Part shown: positions 1-12,110 of the stretch, one piece after another
Position numbering within the stretch: position 1 is the stretch's first letter
Layout of the letters: each line of letters starts with the position of its first letter
Assembly (NCBI GenBank): GCA_039621445.1
Contig: CP154956.1
Location: forward strand, 67,526,452-67,590,451
DNA from: Euglena gracilis
Lineage: Eukaryota > Euglenida > Euglenophyceae > Euglenales
Direction: 5' to 3'
DNA: 64,000 nt
Notes under the pieces: model-generated
The model's input: only the letters and a program-made list of their open reading frames with translations
Told to the model about the DNA's origin: nothing
Database searches by the model: none
Program-made: the position numbers and the translations under genes

Positions 1-120
1 GCTTCGGGCAAAAAGATTTTTCGATTTCTTTCGACTTTTTTGACCGTTTTTTTGACCCAGAGTCCATGGGTTTCGGGCCGAACCCAGGGCGCCGGGGGGT
101 GTCAAAAAACAGATAGGCGA
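1..120 (+). repeat. Partial 163-bp-type monomer
   Basis: The window opens inside a monomer related to the large array: the GGGCAAAAA-T tract-TTTCGACTTTTT-GACCC order is present. It ends where an oppositely oriented hairpin variant begins. No gene is visible. Confidence 0.8.
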
Positions 121-357
121 TAGGGGGGGTCGCTAAGCTCTTATCCCTTTATGGGTAAGAGCGAAGCTTACCCCAGGGGGAAAACCCCACCGAACCCCCC
201 TCCCCCCCCCTCGGGGCCACCTCGGAAACCGGCGGATTATCACCATGATCCCGGCCTCGTTCCCAAAAATTTTTTTTTCAGTTGCAATGACTGGATTTCT
301 AGTTTCCGAATCACCCAGGTTTGACCAACTCCCCGTCAGGCCCGAGTTATTCACCCG
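121..357 (-). repeat. Variant hairpin module, left inverted copy
   Basis: Read on the minus strand this holds a GTGAATAACTCGGGCCTG-like block, an ATCATGGTGATAATCCGCCG block, a G tract and a hairpin arm with CCCATAAAGGG in place of the usual CTCTAAAGAG. The same order occurs on the plus strand at about 28,970-29,211. The two copies point in opposite directions and bracket about 28.6 kb of + oriented satellite. Confidence 0.75.
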
Positions 358-2575
358 TCCCCCCCCCCTTACCCCCCCTTGCCCCCCCCCCTACCCTACC
401 AGGTTTTGAATAGTGCTGAGCTCTTAATGAGCACACACCCACCCCTTTAATTGACCAGGGTGTGACGTAGAGCTGAGCTCTTTGGGATACCACGCCGGCC
501 CGGCCAGGGAAAAACGCTCATTTTCGGCTCAAAAACAGTTTTTCTGGGTCAGAACATCGTTTTGGGGCAAAAAAATTTCTTGGATTTTTTTCGACTTTTT
601 TGACCGGTTTTGACAAAAAGTCAATGGGTTGGTGGCCCAAAACAGGGCGCTGGTGGGTCGAAAAACGCTCATTTTCGGCTCAAACACAGGCATTCCGGGA
701 GGCGAAAAAACGTCGTTTTGGGGCAAAAAAAAATTTCGATTTTTTTCGACTTTTTTGACCCGGTTTTGACCCAAAGTCAATGGGTTGACGGCCCAAAACG
801 GGGCGCCGGCGGGTCGAAAAACGCTCATTTTTGGCTCAAAAACATTTTTTCCGGGTCCGGGAGGTCAAAAAACATGGTTTTGGGCAAAAAAATTTTCTCG
901 AATTTTTTCGACTTTTTGACCCAAAAATGGCTAGGTTCACCGGCCGGGGGGGAGGGCCCCAGCCAGGGGGGGGGGGGACCGGGTCGGAAAATTTTTTTTC
1001 GCCCAAAAACACTTTTTTTGATGTTCTGAGGTGAAAAAAAGTGTTTTTGGGCGAAAAATTTTTTTTCAAAATTTTGGGTCCCGACCTGCCACCCAACCCC
1101 CCCTCGCCCAGCCGCCCTGACGGCGCCCGGTGGGGTCCCCGAACACCCAAAACTGGCCCAAAATCGCACAACCAGACCCCGGGAACCCCAAAAAACGGTC
1201 AAAACCCCCCCTAAACCTAATGTTTGACCCCCTGGTTTGGGTTCTAACTCCCCGTCTAGCCCGAGATACGGCCAATTTACGGTTTCGGGCCCCGAACGGA
1301 CCAGAACTGGCAAATCTGGCCCAAAAGTCCCAAAACGGCCGTATCTCGGGCTAGGCGACGAGTTGTCCCAAATCGCGCATACCGATCGATAGGGCGTTCC
1401 AAGGTCGTCAAATAAGGTCGCCATCACTTTTCCTCAACTCCACAGCGTTTTCGAGATATTTTGAAATTTTCGATTTTTTGACCCCAGCCCGGCAGCCCTC
1501 AAACCCCTGCAAGGGTCCCCGAATACCCAAAAATGGCCCAAAATCGCACAACCAGACCCCGGGAACCCCAAAAAACGGTCAAACCCCCCCCCTAAACCTA
1601 ATGATTGACCCCCTGGTTTGGGCTCCAACTCCCCGTCTAGCCCGAGATACGGGCAATTTACGGTTTCGGGCCCCGAACGGGCCCGAAATGGCCAAAACTG
1701 GCAAAACTGGCCCAAAACCCCAAAACGGCCGTATCTCGGGCTGGGCGAGGAGTTGGCCCAAACCGCGCATAGCGATCGATCGGGCGTCCCAAAGTTGAGG
1801 AATGACGTCCTCTTCACTTTTTTGCAACTCCGCGGCGTTTTCGAGATATTTTGATTTTTTCGATTTTTTGACCCCAAAATGACCCTGCAATTTCCCCGGA
1901 AAAAAAAACGGTACACAACTTTTTTGCTCGGGCCATAACTCCGGACTGGCGGGGAGTTGCGGGTAACTTTTTTGACCCGGTTTTGACCCAAAGTCAATGG
2001 GTTGGCGAACCAAAATGGGTCGCTGGCGGGTCGAAAAACGCTCATTTTCAGCTCAAAACCACTTTTTCCGGGTCCGGGAGGCCCAAAAACATGGTTTTGG
2101 GCGAAAAATTTTTTTTCGATTTTTTTCGACTGTTTGGCCCGAAAACGGCTAAGTCGGACAGTGGGAAAAGTGTACAAAACGGCCATTTGGACCGAAAAAC
2201 GGCCATATCTCGGCCAGTCGGGAGTTGGCCCAAACTGCGCATACCGGTGGATAGGGCGTCCCAAAGTTGTGGAATGAGGTACTCTTTAGTTTTTCTCAAC
2301 TCCCCAGCGTTTTCGAGATATTTTGAATTTTTCGATTTTTTGACCCCAAAAATGACCCCTTTTGCCGGTCCAACAAAATTTCTTTGGAAAAAAAACGGTA
2401 GACAACTTTTTTGCTCAGGCCAGATCTCCGGCGTGGCGCGGAGTTGCGGGCAACCTAAGGGCTCTGGACAAACTAGGGACCGTCTCCTAACCTATAGGCT
2501 ATTAACTTTTCGGGTCCCGAAATCAGGGTCACGGCATTAACCTTTGCGGTCGAAAATCAGGTCACATCGCTAATC
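358..2575 (+). repeat. Higher-order repeat unit L1
   Basis: A C-rich start is followed by a half hairpin (about 450-490; TGTGACGTAGAGCTGAGCTC), about three 163-type monomers (500-930) and an inverted A/T-rich stem (about 990-1070) made by copies of AAAACACTTTTTTT. After these come TCTCGGGCTAGGCG modules, the CGGTAGACAACTTTTTTGC block and a tail with CCTATAGGCTATTAAC. The half hairpin is interrupted by extra sequence containing GAATAGTGCTGAGCTC. No gene is supported; long frames are products of the repeat. Confidence 0.8.
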
Positions 2576-4385
2576 CGGGGGCGGGGGGCGGGGGGTGGGA
2601 TTGGCGGGGGGTAGGGCGAGGGGGGGGAGGGGGGGGGGCGGGGTGTGGTGCGGGGGGGAGGGGGGGGTTCGGGAGGGGGCGGTTTTCTGGGGGGGGGGTG
2701 GTAAGCTTCGCTCTTACTCTAAAGAGATAAGAGCTCAGCGACCAGGGTGTGACGTAGAGCTGAGCTCTTTGGGAGACCTCCCCAGCCCGGCCGGCGAAAA
2801 ACGCTCATTTTCAGCTGAAACACATGTTTTCCGGGTCCAGGAGGCTCAAAAACATCGTTTTGGGCGAAAAATTTTTTTTCGATTTTTTTCGACTTTTTGG
2901 ACCCGGTTTTGACCCAAAGTCAATGGGTTGGCGGCCCAAAAAGGGCGCCTGGAGGTCCGAAAAACGCTCATTTTCGGCTCAAAAACAGTTTTTCCGGGAG
3001 GCCAAAAAACATGGTTTTGGGGCAAAAAAAATTTTCTTCGATGTTTTCGACTTTTTTGAGCGGGTTTTGACCCAGAGACAATGGGGTGGAGGACCAAAAC
3101 GGGGCGCCGGCGGGTCGAAAAAACGCTCATTTTTGGCTCAAAAACACTTTTTTTCGGGTCCGGGAGGTCAAAAAACATGGTTTTGGGCAAAAAAAATTTT
3201 TTTTGAATTTTTTCGACTTTCTGACCCAAAAATGGCTAAGTCCACCGGCCAGGGGGGCGGGCCACAGCCAAGGGGGCATGGGGGGGGGGGGGCCGGGTCG
3301 GAAATTTTTTTTCGCCCAAAAACACATTTTTTGATGTTCTAAAGTGAAAAACCCCCCCCCCCTAAACGTAAAAAAATTTTCAAACTTTTGAGTCCCAACC
3401 TGCCACCCGTCCCCCCCCCACCCAGCCGCCCTGACGGCGCGGCATGGGGTCCCCAAACACCCAAAACTGGCCAAAATCGCACAACCAGACCCCGGGAACC
3501 CCAAAAAACGGTCAAAACCCCCCGCCCCTAAACGTAATGTTTGACCCCCAGTTTGGGTCCCAACTCCCCGTCTAGCCCGAGATACGGCCAATTTACGGTT
3601 TCGGGCCCCGAACGGGCCAGAAATGGCCAAAACTGGCCAAAAACCCCAAAACGGCCGTATCTCGGGCTAGGCGACGAGTTGTCCCAAACCGCGCATAGCG
3701 ATCGATAGGGCGTTCCAAGGTCGTCAAATAAGCTCGCCATCACTTTTCCTCAACTCCGCAGCGTTTTTCGAGATATTTTGAATTTTCGATTTTTTGACCC
3801 CAGCCCGGCCGCCCTAGAACCCCCGCAGGGGTCCCCGAAGACCCAAAAATGGCCCAAAATAGCACAACCAGCCCCCGGGAAACCCAAAAAACGGTCAAAA
3901 CCCCCCCCTAAACGTAATGTTTGACCCCTGGTTTGGGTCCCAACTCCCCGTCTAGCCCGAGATACGGGCAAATTACGGTTTCGGGCCCCGAACGGGCCCG
4001 AAATGGCCAAAACTGGCCAAACTGGCCCAAAACCCCAAAACGGCCGTATCTCGGGCTAGGCGAGGAGTTGGCCCAAACCGCGCATACCGATCGATCGGGC
4101 GTCCCAAAGTTGTGGAACGACGTCCTCTTCACTTTTTCTCACCTCCGCGGCGTTTTTGAGATATTTTGATTTTTTCGATTTTTTGACCCCAAAATGACCC
4201 TGAAATTTCCCCGGGAAAAAAAACGGTAGACAACTTTTTTGCTCGGGCCATATCTCCGGACTGGCGGGGAGTTGCGGGTAACCGAAGGGCTCTGGAGAAA
4301 CTAGGGACCTCTCCTAACCTATAGGCTATTCACTTTTGGGGGCCCGGAAATCCAATCACATCGATAATCCTCGGGTTTCCGGACC
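2576..4385 (+). repeat. Higher-order repeat unit L2
   Basis: It contains a G-rich tract (2,576-2,697), a complete hairpin module (about 2,698-2,778), about three monomers (2,780-3,230), the inverted A/T stem, TCTCGGGCTAGGCG modules and the tail ending in AATCCAATCACATCGATAAT. This is the canonical unit order on the + strand. Confidence 0.85.
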
Positions 4386-6310
4386 TACCCAGGGGGGGGG
4401 GGGGGGGGGGGTGGGGGGGGGGGGGGCGGGGGGGGGGGGGTCCGACCCCCCCGTCGCCGGGGTGGTAAGCTTCGCTCTTACTCTAAAGAGATAAGAGCTC
4501 AGCGACCAGGGTGTGACGTAGAGCTGAGCTCTTTGGGGGACCATTCCGGCCCGGCAGGCGAAAACGCTCATTTTCAGCTCCAGGAGGCCAAAAAACATGG
4601 TTTTGGGCGAAAAATTTTTTTCGATATTTTTCGACTTTTTTGACCTGGTTTTGACCATTGGCGGCCCGGGGCCCTGGCGGGTCGAAAAACGGTCATTTTC
4701 GGATCAAAAACACCTTTTCCGGGTCCGGGAGGCCAAAAAACATGGTTTTGGGCGAAAAAAATTTTTTCGATTTTTTTCGACTTTTTTGACCCGGTTTTGA
4801 CCCAAAGTCAATGGGTTGGCGAACCAAAAAGGGGCGCTGGGGGGTTGAAAAACGCTCATTTCAGCTCAAAAGCTATTTTTCTGGGTCCAGGAGGCCAAAA
4901 AAAGATGGTTTTGGGCGAAAAAAATTTTTCGATTTTTTTCGACTTTTTTGACCCGGTTTTGACCCAAAGTCAATGGGTTGGCGAACCAAAACGGGGCGCT
5001 GGCGGGTCGAAAAACGCTCATTTTCAGCTCAAAAACACTTTTTCCGGGTCCGGGAGGCCCAAAAACATGGTTTTGGGCGAAAAAAATTTTTTCGATTTTT
5101 TTGGACTGTTTGGCCCGAAAACGGCTAAGTCGGACAGTGGGAAAAGTGTACAAAACGGCCATTTGAACCAAAAAACGGCCATATCTCGGGCCAGGCGGGG
5201 AGTTGGCCCAAACTGCGCATACCGGTGGATAGGGCGTCCCAAAGTTGTGGAATGAGGTACTCTTTAGTTTTTCTCAACTCCCCAGCGTTTTCGAGATATT
5301 TTGAATTGTCGTATCTAGGGCTAGGCAGGAGTTGTCCTAGTCGGACAGTGGGAAAAGGGTACAAAACGGCAATTTGACCGAAAATAAGGTCGCCATCACT
5401 TTTTAGGCGGGGGTGCAGGGAAATTCGAGATATTTTGGAAATTTTCGATTTTGGACCCCAATTGGGCCACCCGTTTTTTTTAAATCCCCACATTATGGAG
5501 ATATTTTGCAAAAAAAACAAAAGGGCACAACCAGACCCCGGGGAAACCCAAAAAAAACGGCTCAACCACCCCTAAACATATATCGGCTGTGCCCTCCAAC
5601 ATGGGAGAACACAAGTATTATGCCTACCAACTGACCGGGCGTCTAGACCCAAAGTTGATACGGGCTACGGTTGGTTTCGGGTCTCTGTAGTTCGGTTTCG
5701 AGAACCCCCGGCCGGCGGCCCGAAATGGCCAAATACCAAAATGGGCCCAAATGGCGCCAACCCAGAACCCCGGGAACCCCAAAAAAACGGTTCAAAACCC
5801 CCCCCCATAAACGAATTTGAATTCGATTTTTTTTTTTTTATTTTTTTTGTTTTTTTTTTTGACCCCAAATTACGGCCAATTTTACGGACCCCGTTTTGGC
5901 CCGAAGAAAGGCTCCGAGCCCCTGGCCAAATGCCCCAAACCCAAACAACGGCCGTATCTCGGGCTAGGCGGGGAGTTGGCCAAACCGCGCATACCGGTTC
6001 GATCGGGCGTCCCAAAGTTGTGGAATGAGTTACTCTTTAGTTTTTCTCAACTCCCCAGCGTTTTCTAGATATTTTGAATTTTTCGATTTTTTGACCCCAA
6101 AAATGACCCCTTTTGCCGGTCCAACAAAATTTCTTTGGAAAAAAAACGGTAGACAACTTTTTTGCTCGGGCCAGATCTCCGGCGTGGCGCGGAGTTGCGG
6201 GCAACCTAAGGGCTCTGGACAAACTAGGGACCGTCTCCTAACCTATAGGCTATTAACCTTCGGGTCCCGAAATCCAATCACATCGATAATCCTCGGGGCC
6301 CGAGCCTATC
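4386..6310 (+). repeat. Higher-order repeat unit L3
   Basis: It contains a G tract (4,391-4,450), the hairpin module (about 4,463-4,542), three monomers (4,560-5,110) and then GCTAAGTCGGACAGTGGGAA followed by the TCTCGGGC modules. An irregular segment at 5,310-5,900 includes a T-rich tract at 5,825-5,860 that breaks the pattern. The unit ends with the usual CCTATAGGCTATTAAC tail. Confidence 0.8.
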
Positions 6311-8115
6311 AGGGGGGGGGGGGGGCGGGGGGGGGGGGGCGGGGCGGGGGGGGGGTAGGGGGGGCGGGGTGGTAAGCTTCGCTCTTACTCTAAAGAGATA
6401 AGAGTCAGCGACGGGGGAGGTCGATAATCCGCGGGGGCCCGGCCTACTCAGGGGGGGGGGGAGGGGGGGCTGGGGGCGGGGGGGGGGGGGGGTCGGGGGG
6501 GTTTTGGGGGGGTGGTAAGCTTTTTGACGTAGAGCTGAGCTTTTGGGGACCACCCGGGGGGGTCGACGCTCATTTTCGGCTCAAAAACAGTTTTCGGGTC
6601 CGGGAGGCCAAAAAACATGGTTTTGGGCAAAAAAATTTTTTTTCGTTTTTTTCGACTTCTTTGACCGGTTTTGACCCAAAGTCAATGGGTTGGGCAACAA
6701 AAACGGGTCGCTGGCGGGTCGAAAAACGCTAATTTTCAGCTCAAAAACATTTTTTCCGGGTTCGGGAGGCCAAAAAACTTGTTTTTGATTTTTTTGATTT
6801 CGAATGGGTTTTATTTGGGGATTTTTTTTTTTCGAACGTGACCCAAGTTGGTTGGCTCGCACTTTTGCCCAAAAATTTTGTCCGGCCCGTTTTTTGAAAA
6901 CGCCATCTTTTTTTCATTTTTGGTCCAAAAAACATTTTTGGAAAAAAAATTTCGATTTTTTTCGACTTTTTGACCCGGTTTTGACCCAAAATCAATGATT
7001 GGTGGGGCCCAAAACGGGCTTGGCGGGTCGAAAAAAAAACGCTCTTTTGGCTCAAAAAAACATTTTCGGGTCCGGGAGAAAAAACATGGTTTTGGGAAAA
7101 AAAATTTTTTGATTTTTCGACTTTTGACCCAAAAGGCCAGGGGGGGCCCCAGCGGGGGGGGGGGGGGGGGGGGGGAGGGGGGTCGGGTCGGAAAGTTTTT
7201 CGTCAAAAACACGATGTTCTGAAGTGAAAAAAAGTGTTTGAGCGAAAAATTTTTTAAAATTTTGGTCGACGACCTGACCCCGAGCCGCGCCCACGCTGGG
7301 GGTCCGAACACCCAAAACTGGAAAATCGCACAACCAGCCGGGAACCCAAAAAACGGTCAAAAAATTAAATGATTGATTTTTTTGGGGTCCAACTCCCCGT
7401 CTAGCCCGAGATACGGCCAATTTACGGTTGGGCCCAAACGGGAAACTGGCCAAAACTGGCCCAAAAACCCCAAAAACGGCCGTATCTGGGCTAGGCGGGA
7501 GTTGGCCCAAAAACCGCGCATACCGATCGATAGGGCGTCCAAAAAAGGTCCTCTTTTTTCCTCAACTCCGCATTTTCGAGATTTTTGAATTTTCGATTTT
7601 TGACCCGGACCCCTCGAAATGGGGGTCCCCGAACCAAAAATGGCCCAAATCGCAACCAGACCCCGGGAACCCAAAAACGGTCAAAAAAACCTTTTCCGGG
7701 TTTGGGAGGCCAACATGTCTAGCGAAAAAAATTTCGATTTTCCCGGCCCGAAACGGGCCCGGACGGCCAAAACTGCAAAAACGGCCCAAAACACAAAACG
7801 GCCGTATCTCGGGCTAGGCGGGGAGTTGGCCCAAACCTGCGCATACCGGTGATCGGGCGTCCAAAAGTAGTGGAATGAGGTACTCTTCAATTTTTCTCAA
7901 CTACGCACCGTTTTCGCGATATTTTGAATTTTCGATTTTTGACCCCAAAATGACCTACAATTTCCCCGGAAAAAAAAAAAACGGTAGACAACTTTTTGCT
8001 CGGGCCAGATCTCCGGACTGGCGGGGAGTTGCGGCAACCTAGGGCAGGACAAACTGGGGCAAATTTCGGGCCGGAAATCCAATCACATCGATAATCCTCG
8101 GGGGCCCGATACCCA
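6311..8115 (+). repeat. Higher-order repeat unit L4 (rearranged)
   Basis: Two truncated hairpin modules lie close together. One (about 6,370-6,412) stops in the loop right after CAGCGAC; the other (about 6,513-6,552) joins GGTAAGCTT directly to TTTGACGTAGAGCTGAGC by an internal deletion. The monomers and modules that follow (6,560-8,090) carry many small deletions, making this the most eroded unit of the left block. Confidence 0.75.
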
Positions 8116-9098
8116 GGGGGGGGGGGGGCGGGGGGGGGGGGGGCGGGGGGGGCGGGGGGGGGTCGGTGGGGGGTGGTAAGCTTCGCTCTTACTCTAAAGA
8201 GATAAGAGCTCAGCGACCAGGGTGTGACGTAGAGCTGAGGTCTTTGGGGGACCACTCCGGCCCGGCCTGCGAAAAACGCTCATTTTCGGCTCAAAAACAT
8301 GTTTTCCGGGTCCGGAAGAATGGTTTGGGCCAAAAATTTTTTTCGACTTTTTTCGACTTTTTTGACCCGGTTTTGACCCAAAATCAATGGGTTGGCCAAC
8401 CAAAGGGGCCCTGGCGGTCGAAAAACGCTATTTTCAGCTCAAAAACACTTTTTACGGGTCCGGGAGGCCAAAAAACATCGTTTTGGGAGAAAAAATTTTT
8501 TCGATTTTTTTCGACTTTTTTGACCCGGTTTTGACCCAAAGTCAATGGGTTGGCGAACCAAAACGGGCGCTGGCGGGTCGAAAAACGCTCATTTTCGGCC
8601 CAAAAAAACTTTTTCGGGTCCGGGAGGCCAAAAAACATGGTTTTGGGCGAAAAATTTTTTTTCGATTTTTTCGACTTTTTGGCCCGAAAACTGCTAAGTC
8701 GGACAGTGGGAAAAGTGTACAAAACGGCCATTTGGACCGAAAAACGGCCATATCTCGGGCTAGGCGGTGAGTTGGCCCAAACTGCGAATACCGGTGGATA
8801 GGGCGTCCCAAAGTTGTGGAATGAGGTACTCTTCACTTTTTCTCAACTCCCCGGCGTTTTCGAGATATTTTGAATTTTTCGATTTTTTGACCCAAAAATG
8901 ACCCCCTGTTGCCAGTCCAACAAAATTTCTTTGAAAAAAAAACGGTAGACAACTTTTTTGCTCGGGCCATATCTCCGGGCGCGAGGAGTTGCGGGCAAAG
9001 TGAGGGCTCTGGACAAACTAGGGACCTCTAAACCTATAGGCTATTAACTTTCGGGTCCGGAAATCCAATCACATCGATAATCCTCGGGGCGCCTACTC
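8116..9098 (+). repeat. Higher-order repeat unit L5
   Basis: This is a short unit of about 1.0 kb: G tract, hairpin module (about 8,174-8,252), two to three monomers (8,270-8,690), the GGACAGTGGGAAAAGTGTAC block, one TCTCGGGC module and the tail. Confidence 0.85.
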
Positions 9099-10556
9099 AG
9101 GGGGGGGGGGGGCGGGGGGGGGGGGGCGGGGCGGGGGGGTCTGGTGGTAAGCTTCGCTCTTACTCTAAAGAGATAAGAGCTCAGCGACCAGGGTGTGACG
9201 TAGAGCTGAGCTCTTGGGAGCACTCCGGCCTGGCGGCGAAAAACGCTCATTTTAGCTCAAAAACAGTTTTCCGTGTCCAGGAGACCAAAAAAACATGGTT
9301 TTGGGCGAAAAATTTTTTTCGATTTTTTCGACTTTTTTGACACGGTTTTGACCCAAAGTCAATGGGTGGGCGAACCAAAACGGGGCTATGGCGGGTCGAA
9401 ATACGGTCATGTTCGGCACAAAAACACAGTTTTCCTCCGGGAGGCCAAAAAACATCGTTTTGGGCAAAAAAATTTTTTCGATTTTTTTCGACTTTTTTGA
9501 CCCGGTTTTGACCCAAAATCAATCGGTCGGCGGTCCAAAACGGGGTGCCGGCGGGTCGAAAAACGCTCGTTTTCGGCTCAAAAACAGTTTTTCCGGGTCC
9601 GGGAGGCCAAAAAACATCGTTTTGGGCAAAAAATTTTTTTTTCGATTCTTTCGACTTTTTTGACCCGGGTTTGACCCAAAGTCAATGGGTCGGCGGTCCA
9701 AAACGGGGTGCCGGCGGGTCGAAAAACGCTCGTTTTCGGCTCCAAAACAGCTTTTTCGGGACCAGGAGGTTAAAAAACATGATTTGCGAAAAAAAAAAAA
9801 TTTTCGATTTTTTTCGATTTTTTAACCCAAAAGTGCCTAAGCCCACCGGCAAGGGGGGGGCCCCAGCCGGGTGGGGGGGGGGGGCGGGGGTCCGGGTCGG
9901 AAAAATTTTTTTTGCTCAAAAACACTTTTTTTGATGTTCGGAAGTGAAAAAAAGTGTTTTTGAGCTAAAAAAAATTTTTTGAAATTTTTGTTACTTACCT
10001 GCCGCCCTACCCCCCCCTCGCCCAGCCACCCTGCCAGCGCGCGCAGGGGTCCCCGAATACCCAAAACTGGCCCAAAATCGCACAACCAGACCCCGGGAAC
10101 CCCAAAAAACGGTCAAAACCCCCCCCTAAACCTAATGATTGACCCCCTGGTTTGGGCTGCAACTCCTCGTCTAGCCCGAGATACGGCCAATTTACGGTTT
10201 CGGGCCCCGAACGGGCCCGAAATGGCCAAAACTGGCCAAACTGGCCCAAAACCCCAAAACGGCCGTATCTCGGGCTAGGCGAGGAGTTGGCCCAAACCGC
10301 GCATACCGATCGATCGGGCGTCCCAAAGTTGTGGAATGACGTCCTCTTTACTTTTCCTCAACTCCGCAGCGTTTTCGAGATATTTTGAATTTATCGATTT
10401 TTTGACCCCAAAATGACCCTGCAATTTTCCGGGAAAAAAAAACGGTAGACAACTTTTTTGCTCGGGCCAGATCTCCGGACCGGCGGGGAGTTGCGGGTAG
10501 CGTGACGGCTCTGGAGAAACTAGGGAACCTCTCCTAACCTATAGGCCATTCACTTT
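9099..10556 (+). repeat. Higher-order repeat unit L6
   Basis: It contains a hairpin module (about 9,144-9,220), about four monomers (9,240-9,830), the inverted A/T stem (about 9,905-9,985), TCTCGGGCTAG modules and the tail. Two monomers already carry the GCTCGTTTTCGGCTC variant that dominates the big array. Confidence 0.8.
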
Positions 10557-11628
10557 GGGGCGGGGGGGCGGGGGGGGCGGGGGGGGGGGGGGGGGGGGGG
10601 GGGGGTTTGGGGGGGGGTGGTAAGCTTCGCTCTTACTCTAAAGAGATAAGAGCTCAGCGACCAGGGTGTGACGTAGAGCTGAGCTCTTTAGACCACCCCG
10701 GGGACCGGGGAAAAAGGCTCATTTTCGGCTCAAAAACAGTTTTTCCGGGACAGGGAGGCCAAAAACAGGGTTTGGGGCCAAAAATTTTCGATTTTTTTCG
10801 CTTTTTTGACCCGGTTTTGACCCAAAATCAATGGGTTGGCAAAAAACGCTCATTTCGGCTCAAAAACAGGGGTCCGGGGGGGCCAAAAAACATTTTGGGC
10901 AAAAAAAATTCGACCCGTGACCCAAAAGTCAATGGGTTGGCGGCCAAACGGGTGGCCGGGTGGGCGGTCGAAAAACGCTCATTTCGGCTCAAAAACACTT
11001 TTTCGGGTCCGGGAGGCCAAAAAACATGTTTTGGGCAAAAAAAATTTTTCGATTTTTTTCGACTTTTTTGACCCGAAAAGTCTAAGTCGAAGGTGGGTGT
11101 ACAAAACGGCCATTTGGCCGAAAAACGGCCGTATCTGGGCCCGGCGGGGAGTTGCGGAAATCAAAAAAATGGCGTCCAAGGGCTTCAATTTAGTCATTTT
11201 TTCCACTTTTGGAGATATCGACAAAAAACGGTTTTTGACGTTTGGGACAAAGGGGTCCCCCTGGCAAACCACAAAAACGGCCATATCTCGGCGGCGGGGA
11301 GTTGGCCCAAACCGCGCATACCGGTGGATAGGGCGTCCCAAAGTTGTGGAATGAGGTACTCTTTAGTTTTTCTCTCCCAGCGTTTTGAGATATTTTGAAT
11401 TTTTCGATTTTTTTACCTCAATAATTACCCCTTTTACCGGTCCAACAAAATTTTTTTGTAAAAAAAAAACGGTAGACAACTTTTTTGCTCAGGCCATATC
11501 CGGACTGGCGGGGAGTTGCGGGTAACGTGAAGGGCTCTGGAGAACTAGGGATCGTCCCCTAACCTATAGGCTATTCACTCTCGGGTCCGGAAATCCAATC
11601 ACATCGATAATCCTAGGGCACCCAACCT
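10557..11628 (+). repeat. Higher-order repeat unit L7
   Basis: It contains an almost pure G tract (10,557-10,617), the hairpin module (about 10,618-10,690), about three partly deleted monomers (10,700-11,080), the GCATACCGGTGGATAGGGCG module and the tail. Confidence 0.8.
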
Positions 11629-12110
11629 ACCCGGGGGGGGAGGGGGGGGGGCGGGGGGGGGGGGGGGGTCGACCCCCGTCGCCGGGGGGGTGGGAAGCTT
11701 CGCTCTGACTCTAAAGAGATAAGAGCAGCGACCAGGTTTGAATAGTGCTGAGCTCTTTATGCGCGACGTTTTTGACCCGGGGGCGCATGGCGGCGGTGGG
11801 GCCAAACGGCGGCACGCGACCCGGCGGGTCGAAAACGGCCGGGGCTCGGCGGCGGCGACTCGTTTTCGGGCCCGGGGCGCCCGAGCGTTCCGGCTGGGCG
11901 GGAAAAAACAATTTTCGATTTTTCGACTTTTTTTTTTGCCCCGTTTTTGCCCCAAAGTCAATGGGTCGGCGGCCCAAAACGGGGCTCCGGCGGGTCGAAA
12001 AACGCTCGTTTTCGGCTCAAAAACAGTTTTTCCGGGTCCGGGAGGCCCAAAAACATCGATTTTTTCGGGCAAAAAAAAAATTTTTTCGATTTTTTCGACT
12101 TTTTCGACCC
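11629..12110 (+). repeat. Lead-in to the 163-bp array
   Basis: A G tract and a damaged hairpin module (about 11,690-11,760, with GAATAGTGCTGAGCTC replacing one arm) precede a GC-rich, diverged monomer (11,770-11,940). After it come the first monomers of the array type. Confidence 0.7.

Noticed and set aside
4391-4450. G tracts as coding poly-glycine or poly-proline
   Set aside because: Homopolymer tracts at unit boundaries; flanking frames are satellite sequence.
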